Assembly (NCBI GenBank): GCA_003168295.1
Contig: PMST01000624.1
Location: 8,710-19,253 of the forward strand
Reading direction: 5' to 3'
DNA length: 10,544 bases
From: Actinomycetota bacterium
Lineage (GTDB): Bacteria; Actinomycetota; Actinomycetes; Streptosporangiales; Streptosporangiaceae
Shown here: positions 6,439-10,544 of the stretch, in pieces
Layout: every line of letters begins with the position of its first letter
Position numbering within the stretch: the stretch's first letter is position 1
Translations under genes and position numbers: made by a program
Notes under the pieces: model-generated
Database searches by the model: none
What the model saw: the letters and a program-made list of their open reading frames with translations, nothing else
What the model was told of the DNA's origin: nothing

Positions 6439-7596
6439 ATGCCCACCCCGCCCGACCAGACCCCGCCTGGGCTGACGACGCCCAACCGGACCCCGCCCGA
6501 GCCCACGCCGCACGTCCAGACGCCGGCCGGCAAGCCACGGGCCCGCGCGCTGAAGATCCCGTTCGGCGGCCGCCCCGGACCCTGGAACGCCATCACTGAC
6601 GTACCGGGGGTACAGGTCGGCTACGTGACGCTGATCGAGGGCGACCGGGTCCGGACCGGTGTCACCGGCATCCATCCTCGCGGTCCGGCCGGCACCGGCG
6701 ACCCGGTAGCGGCCGGCTTCCACGCCCAGAACGGCAACGGCGAGATGACCGGGGTGTCCTGGATCAACGAGTCCGGAACGTTCACCGGGCCGATCGCGAT
6801 CACCAACACGCACGCGGTCGGCGTCGCGCACGCCGGCATCATCGAGTGGACCCTGCGGCACCACCCCGAGGTGGCCGAGTCGTGGCTGCTCCCGGTGGCC
6901 GCCGAGACCTGGGATGGCTACCTGAACGACATCAACGGGCACCACGTCACGCAGGACACCGTGGTCGCGGCGCTGGACGCCACCCACTCCGGGCCGGTCG
7001 AGGAGGGCTCGGTCGGCGGCGGCACCGGGATGAACTGCTACCAGTTCAAGGGCGGGTCCGGGACGGCCTCGCGGCTGGTCGCCTTCGCCAGCACCGACTA
7101 TGCGGTCGGCGTCTTCGTGCAGGGGAACTTCGGCGCCCGCCACGAGCTCGTGCTGGCCGGGGTGCCGCTCGGCACCGAGCTCGCCGGGGACAACCCGATG
7201 GCCGACTTCCGCTTCGCGCCGGGCGCCGGCTCGGTCATCGCCGTGGTGGCTACCGACGCGCCGCTGTTCCCGCACCAGTGCCAGGCGCTCGCCCGCCGGG
7301 TCACGGCCGGGCTGGCCCGGACCGGGGCCAGCGGGTCGCATTTCTCCGGCGACCTTTTCCTCGCCTTCTCCACCGCTAATCCCGGCGCGCTGCGGCCCGC
7401 GCCCGAGCGGCTGCAGCAGCTGTCGTTCATCCCGTGGGGCAGCCTGGACCCGTTCTTCGAGGCCGTCGTCCAGGCCACCGAGGAAGCCGTGGTCAACGCC
7501 CTGGTGGCCAACGAAGACATGATCGGCCGCGACGGTCACCGCACCCCGGCCCTGCCCCGGCGCAAGGTCACCGAGCTGCTAACCCGAGCCCGATGA
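6439..7596 (+). CDS. P1-family (S58, DmpA/BapA-type) aminopeptidase
   Basis: Self-processing Ntn-type aminopeptidase of 385 aa related to DmpA (L-aminopeptidase/D-amidase) and beta-peptidyl aminopeptidases BapA. Residues 37-62 (LKIPFGGRPGPWNAITDVPGVQVGY) are the family's conserved N-terminus. GSVGGGTGMNCYQFKGG (190-206) and NFGARHELVLAGVPLG (230-245) form the core. GAGSVIAVVATDAPL (262-276) contains the expected autocleavage site, Gly264-Ser265, with Ser265 becoming the nucleophile of a beta chain of about 121 aa. In this family such enzymes release N-terminal L-amino acids, D-amino acid amides or beta-amino acids; the substrate here cannot be told. Residues 1-35 form a Pro/Thr-rich tail not usual for the family. 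The ATG at 6439 is the only canonical start in frame after the stop at 6316-6318, but it has no ribosome-binding site. No signal peptide is seen. It converges on the amidohydrolase gene. Confidence 0.92.
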   Translation: MPTPPDQTPPGLTTPNRTPPEPTPHVQTPAGKPRARALKIPFGGRPGPWNAITDVPGVQVGYVTLIEGDRVRTGVTGIHPRGPAGTGDPVAAGFHAQNGNGEMTGVSWINESGTFTGPIAITNTHAVGVAHAGIIEWTLRHHPEVAESWLLPVAAETWDGYLNDINGHHVTQDTVVAALDATHSGPVEEGSVGGGTGMNCYQFKGGSGTASRLVAFASTDYAVGVFVQGNFGARHELVLAGVPLGTELAGDNPMADFRFAPGAGSVIAVVATDAPLFPHQCQALARRVTAGLARTGASGSHFSGDLFLAFSTANPGALRPAPERLQQLSFIPWGSLDPFFEAVVQATEEAVVNALVANEDMIGRDGHRTPALPRRKVTELLTRAR

Positions 7597-7600
7597 CCCC

Positions 7601-7657
7601 AAAACATGATCGTGGCCAGAAACGGGCGCATATTGCAGAAAACTGGCCACGATCATG
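7601..7657 (-). terminator. 15-bp perfect inverted repeat, probable leftward terminator
   Basis: CATGATCGTGGCCAG (7605-7619) is exactly complementary to the arm at 7643-7657, with a 23-base AT-richer loop. In the leftward direction the stem is followed by TTTT (7604-7601), so it can act as an intrinsic terminator for the amidohydrolase gene. Rightward it is followed by AAATGG, so it is less convincing for the peptidase. Both arms are flanked by AAA, and the right arm holds the amidohydrolase stop codon. It may be a member of a dispersed palindromic repeat family. Confidence 0.55.
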
Positions 7658-8576
7658 AAATGGGCTCGCGAGCCGGCGGGGGAGGGCCGAACATCGCGAC
7701 CGGATTCTCCCAGCACACCGCGCGCAGCCACGCGTCGCCGAAGCCGAGCCGGGTCAGCCCGGCGATCTGCCGGGCGTACGGATAAGGGATGTTCGGGAAA
7801 TCGCTGCCGAGCAGGATCTTGCCGGCCAGCCCGAGCTCGCGCGCCAGCGGCAGCGCGGCGGGCGGGAACGGGGCCAGCTTGTCGAAGAACTCGGTGAAGA
7901 TCATCGTGGTGTCCAGGGCCACCCGCTCGTAGTCCGCGGCCAGCCGCAGGAACGCCTGGTAATCCGGTGCGCCCATGTGCGCGACGACGGCGGTCAGCCG
8001 CGGGTGCCGCGTCAGCAGTGTGCCGAACGGGCCTGGCCCGGTGTGCTCGGTCCCCACCGGCGCGTGCCCGGCGTGGACTACCACCGGCACCCCGGCGTCG
8101 GCGAGCAGACCCCAGACCGGTTCGAGTTGCGGGTCGTCGGCCGGGAACCCGCCGACCTGCAGGTGGATCTTGAAGATGCGCGCCCCCGAGTCCAGCGCCC
8201 GGCCCACGTATTCCGTCACGCCGGGCTCGGGGTAAAACGTCGCCGACGGCAGGCACCCCGGCGTGGCGTGCCCGAACGCCAGCGTCCACGCGTTCAGGTC
8301 GGCGGCCATCTCCGGCCGGTGCGCGTAGGCCAGCGCGCTGAACATCCGCACGCCCATGCTCCGCAGGTGCGCCACCCGCTCCTCGTCGCTCCACTTGTAC
8401 CGGATCGGCCAGCTGACCCCGATCAGCGGTCCGGCCGTGTCGAAGTACTCCCAGACCCGGCGCAGCATCCGCGGCGGCAGGAAATGCGTGTGGATATCGG
8501 CCAGCCCCGGCAACCCAAGCGCCTGCCAGAACGCTGGGATGTCCGCGTCGTCGCCCGGCAGCAGCACGTCGTCCAT
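7653..8576 (-). CDS. Amidohydrolase family protein (Amidohydro_2)
   Basis: TIM-barrel metal-dependent hydrolase or decarboxylase of 307 aa, of the group that includes ACMSD-like and 2-pyrone-dicarboxylate lactonase-like enzymes. Expected metal and catalytic residues are visible: DIHTHFLPP at 27-35 (His29, His31), Lys136 in IFKIHLQVGG, His168 in VVVHAGH, His200 in VVAHMGAPD and Asp259 in LLGSDFPNIPY, a typical Amidohydro_2 ending. It is probably a cytoplasmic zinc or manganese enzyme acting on a small carboxylated or lactone substrate, which I cannot identify. The ATG at 8576 lies nine bases after the stop of the lipid-kinase remnant and has no good ribosome-binding site. The stop codon lies inside an inverted repeat. 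It may be co-transcribed with the isomerase and DUF993 genes upstream. Confidence 0.88.
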   Translation of the reverse strand: MDDVLLPGDDADIPAFWQALGLPGLADIHTHFLPPRMLRRVWEYFDTAGPLIGVSWPIRYKWSDEERVAHLRSMGVRMFSALAYAHRPEMAADLNAWTLAFGHATPGCLPSATFYPEPGVTEYVGRALDSGARIFKIHLQVGGFPADDPQLEPVWGLLADAGVPVVVHAGHAPVGTEHTGPGPFGTLLTRHPRLTAVVAHMGAPDYQAFLRLAADYERVALDTTMIFTEFFDKLAPFPPAALPLARELGLAGKILLGSDFPNIPYPYARQIAGLTRLGFGDAWLRAVCWENPVAMFGPPPPAREPIS

Positions 8577-8585
8577 GACTCGAAT

Positions 8586-9179
8586 TTAACCTGAAACCCC
8601 GGCCGGATTTGTCTCAGGCACACGCAGGAGAAGCGTTCCCGGTCGGATGGTGATGACGAGCTGGCGCGTGCGGCCCATGACCTCGCCGTCGAGTTCCCAC
8701 AGCTGCGCACGATCCGCCGAATCGTTTCTTCACGGGCTCACTGGTGCCGTCGAGCATCTTGGCGTCGAGACCGAGTCCGGCCACGACCAGAAACAGGCTG
8801 CCGTTCGCCGTACCGGCGTCGAGCCGCCGGACGCTGCCGGCGAGCGCGACGGTCAGAGCGCCGCCGAGATCGATGGGCAGGCCGAGATTGCGAGCGAGAA
8901 GGTTCCCCGTGCCGAGCGGAATGACGGCGAGCGGGATTCCGGTGCCGGCCAGGCCTGCCGCGCATGCGGTGACGGTGCCATCGCCGCCGCAGGCCAGGAC
9001 CAGATCGGCTCCGGCCTTCGCCGCCATCCGGGCCTGCCCTTCACCGGGATCTTCGGCGTCGTTTCCAGCCACATCGGCTCGCTCCACCCGTGCCTGGCCA
9101 TGGCGGAGCGGACCGCCGCCCTGAACTTGTCCGGATCGTCGAGTTTCACGGGGTTCACCACCACCGCCGCCCGGCTCAC
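8586..9179 (-). pseudogene. Diacylglycerol/lipid kinase (DAGK_cat) remnant
   Basis: Three pieces of one lipid kinase gene lie in order in different frames. Piece 1 starts at GTG 9179 (MSRAAVVVNPVKLDD) and ends with WLETTP. One missing base near 9054 then shifts to piece 2, which continues EDPGEGQAR and holds the nucleotide-binding CGGDGTV and the PLGTGNLLARNLG motif, ending near VKKR at about 8725. Piece 3 (8723-8586) is in another frame and gives the family's C-terminal QLWELDGEVMG and the final TIRPGTLLLRVPE segment. About 196 residues remain against roughly 290-310 in intact homologues, so around 100 residues of the C-terminal beta-sandwich domain are deleted between pieces 2 and 3. The loss cannot be repaired by one sequencing correction, so the gene is very probably dead. 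Intact relatives phosphorylate diacylglycerol or related lipids. Confidence 0.85.
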
Positions 9180-9247
9180 TGGCAGCCGGTGCGGGGTCGG
9201 TCCATCATGGCCATAGCGGCGTTGGCAGGAGCATGGCTGGCAACCTG

Positions 9248-9302
9248 TCCAGACAGCCCTTATCCAAACAGCTCTCATCCAGGCAGCCCTTATCCAGACA
9301 GC
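9248..9302. repeat. 15-bp tandem repeat, about 3.7 copies
   Basis: Four consecutive 15-bp units begin at 9248, 9263, 9278 and 9293, with starts TCCAGACAGCCCTTA, TCCAAACAGCTCTCA, TCCAGGCAGCCCTTA and TCCAGACAGC. They span the 3' end of the isomerase gene. In that gene's reading frame each unit reads roughly CTG-TCT-GGA-stop-GGG, so the end Leu-Ser-Gly-stop is repeated after the real stop at 9290, with in-frame TAA, TGA and TAA. Confidence 0.85.
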
Positions 9303-10108
9303 GCGGCGGCGAAGCGTTCCCTGACTGTGGCGGCGGTCTGGTCCGCGGGCGCATTCCAGATGTCGGCGTTGAAAATCTCGACCTCGACGTAGCCGTCGTA
9401 ACCGGCCGCCGCGACGCTGGCCGAGATGGGACCGAAGTCGATCACCCCGTCGCCCAGGTGACCACGGCCGAGCAGCGCGTCGGCCGGCAGCGGCAGCACC
9501 CAGTCGCCCACCTGGTAACTGACGATCCGCGGTCCGGCCCGGGCGATCTCTTCCGGCAGCCGGGCGTCCCACCAGACGTGATAGGTGTCCACCACCACGC
9601 CCACGGCCTCGGCGGGAAACCTCATGGCCAGGTCGATCGCCTCGCCCAGACCGCTGATCACGCACCGGTCGGCGCAGAACATCGGGTGCAGCGCCTCGAT
9701 CCCGAGCCGGACACCCAGCCGCTGCGCCTCGGGCACGAGCTCGCCGATCGCGTCCGCGACCAGGCGCCGGGCCAGGCCCAGGTCCCGGTGGCCGGGGACC
9801 AGCCCGCCGCACACCAGGACCAGCGCATCCGCGCCGAGCTCCGCCGCCTCGGCGATGGCCGCCCGGTTGTCCGCCAGCGCGGCCGCCCGCCCGTCCGGGT
9901 CGCCCCGGGTCAGGAATCCGCCCCGGCACAGGCTGGAGACGTGCAGTCCGGCCGCCCGCACCGCCGCCGCGCTAGCCTTCAGCCCGGTTTCCGCGACCCG
10001 GTCCCGCCACAGCCCGATCGCCGGGATGTCGTGCCGCACGCACAACGCCACCGCGTCTTCCAGCCCGAGGTGCTTAACCGTCGCCTGGTTCAGCGAAAGC
10101 CGCTCCAT
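9290..10108 (-). CDS. Sugar phosphate isomerase/epimerase (TIM barrel)
   Basis: AP-endonuclease-2-like TIM-barrel protein of 272 aa, the fold of xylose isomerase-type sugar isomerases and epimerases. It begins MERLSLNQATVKHLGLEDAV, typical of actinobacterial members. Probable metal ligands are Glu138 in LGIEALHPMF, Asp174 in VVVDTYHVWWD, His177 or His217 (GRGHLGDG) and Glu244 in VEVEIFNADIW. It should act on a sugar or inositol-like keto compound in the cytoplasm; the exact substrate is unknown. The ATG at 10108 was chosen because it starts at the conserved block. A GTG at 10123 is possible, being nearer to an AGGAG at 10138-10142, but the sequence between is only translated G-runs. The gene follows the DUF993 gene by 67 bp on the same strand, and its stop lies in a 15-bp tandem repeat. 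Confidence 0.9.
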   Translation of the reverse strand: MERLSLNQATVKHLGLEDAVALCVRHDIPAIGLWRDRVAETGLKASAAAVRAAGLHVSSLCRGGFLTRGDPDGRAAALADNRAAIAEAAELGADALVLVCGGLVPGHRDLGLARRLVADAIGELVPEAQRLGVRLGIEALHPMFCADRCVISGLGEAIDLAMRFPAEAVGVVVDTYHVWWDARLPEEIARAGPRIVSYQVGDWVLPLPADALLGRGHLGDGVIDFGPISASVAAAGYDGYVEVEIFNADIWNAPADQTAATVRERFAAALSG

Positions 10109-10159
10109 CCCGATCCCGCCCACCCCACCCCACCCCTCTCCTTGATCCCCACCCACCCC
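10109..10159 (-). other. G-run leader with quadruplex potential
   Basis: Nine runs of three or four G occur in 51 bases on the coding strand, directly before the isomerase start. The core GGGGTGGGGTGGGGTGGG (10119-10136) has single-T loops, the pattern of a very stable parallel G-quadruplex. As it lies between two same-strand genes it would be in the mRNA and close to the ribosome-binding region. Confidence 0.6.
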
Positions 10160-10175
10160 ACTGACTCGGTGCCGG

Positions 10176-10544
10176 TCACACGCGCTCGGGGCCGGCTAGC
10201 TGGGCGAGCAGGTCGGTAAGCCGCTCGGCGGCTAGGCCCGGGTTGGTCAGGGCACGGGCGGCGGCGGCCAGCTCGGCCACCCGGAGCAGGTGCCTGGCCG
10301 GCCGCTCCCGCTGCAGCCCGCCCAGCATCGCGAAGTGCGGCTGCCATCCGTTCAGCCAGGCCAGGAAGGCCACCCCGACCTTGTAACGGGAGGTCGGCGG
10401 CTCGAAGATCAGCCGGCTGAGCGGCACCGTCGGTCCTATCGCCGCGTCGTAGCCATCGGTGTCGCCGCGGTCCAGGGCGGCCAGCGCCGCGGCGGCCGGC
10501 GCCGTGATCGCGGCGAACGCCCCGAGCAGCGCGTCGCTGTGCCC
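10176..10544 (-). CDS. DUF993 / dihydrodipicolinate synthase-like protein, C-terminal part
   Basis: The last 122 residues of a protein whose start lies beyond the window edge. The visible part runs from GHSDALLGAFAAI, through TVPLSRLIFEPPTSRYKVGVAFLAWLNG and HFAMLGGLQ, to a helical tail ending QLAGPERV. The pattern PLSR-x-x-F-x-x-PT-x-x-YK-x-G-x-AFLAWLNG is what I recall from the C-terminus of DUF993 proteins, annotated as dihydrodipicolinate synthase-family, which often sit beside sugar isomerase and oxidoreductase genes. No reaction is established. The assignment rests on the C-terminal part alone. It is the most upstream gene visible in the leftward group. Confidence 0.7.
   Translation of the reverse strand, partial: GHSDALLGAFAAITAPAAAALAALDRGDTDGYDAAIGPTVPLSRLIFEPPTSRYKVGVAFLAWLNGWQPHFAMLGGLQRERPARHLLRVAELAAAARALTNPGLAAERLTDLLAQLAGPERV

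Noticed and set aside
6415..7539. 374-codon leftward frame opposite the P1 peptidase
   Set aside because: It is a high-GC antisense shadow. The plus-strand frame carries all the peptidase motifs and this one matches nothing known to me.
8853..9929. Long leftward 358-codon frame with AVWIR-type five-residue repeats
   Set aside because: It is an off-frame shadow of the isomerase gene. The pentapeptide look comes only from the 15-bp tandem repeat, and only its end (after 9179) is real, as the first piece of the lipid-kinase remnant.

Overview
The window is chromosomal DNA from a high-GC actinobacterium. Support comes from the strong G/C bias at third codon positions, GTG starts, TAnnnT-type -10 boxes, and the nadD-rsfS-histidine phosphatase order that I recall from mycobacteria and streptomycetes. 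I cannot name the genus.

Left part (1-4865) is conserved housekeeping DNA. It holds the body of proB (glutamate 5-kinase, 5' end outside the window), a convergent M48-family membrane-type metallopeptidase, then a rightward run of nadD (NAD synthesis), rsfS (ribosome silencing), a GpgP-like histidine phosphatase and an UlaG-like metallo-beta-lactamase-fold hydrolase. The phosphatase appears to start at a CTG that overlaps the rsfS stop codon. nadD and the peptidase gene diverge from a 63-bp spacer.

Middle part (4866-7652) looks accessory. A leftward gene encodes a sulfotransferase-like P-loop protein. It is followed by a 379-bp non-coding region with AT-rich islands, promoter-like boxes and two doubtful small ORFs, and then by a rightward P1-family (DmpA/BapA type, S58) self-processing aminopeptidase. 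A perfect 15-bp inverted repeat separates this peptidase from the convergent amidohydrolase gene, and its right arm contains the amidohydrolase stop codon.

Right part (7653-10544) is a leftward gene group. Read in the direction of transcription it runs: a DUF993/dihydrodipicolinate-synthase-like protein (cut by the window edge), a G-run-rich leader, a TIM-barrel sugar phosphate isomerase/epimerase, a 15-bp tandem repeat at its 3' end, a broken diacylglycerol/lipid kinase gene (one frameshift plus an internal deletion), and an Amidohydro_2-type amidohydrolase. The three intact genes may form a small catabolic unit of unknown substrate.

I found no tRNA, rRNA, CRISPR array, transposase or phage gene. 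Nothing here is convincingly a new multi-gene system. The most informative oddities are the CTG start, the inverted repeat supplying a stop codon, the tandem repeat carrying serial stops, the G-run leader and the lipid-kinase pseudogene.
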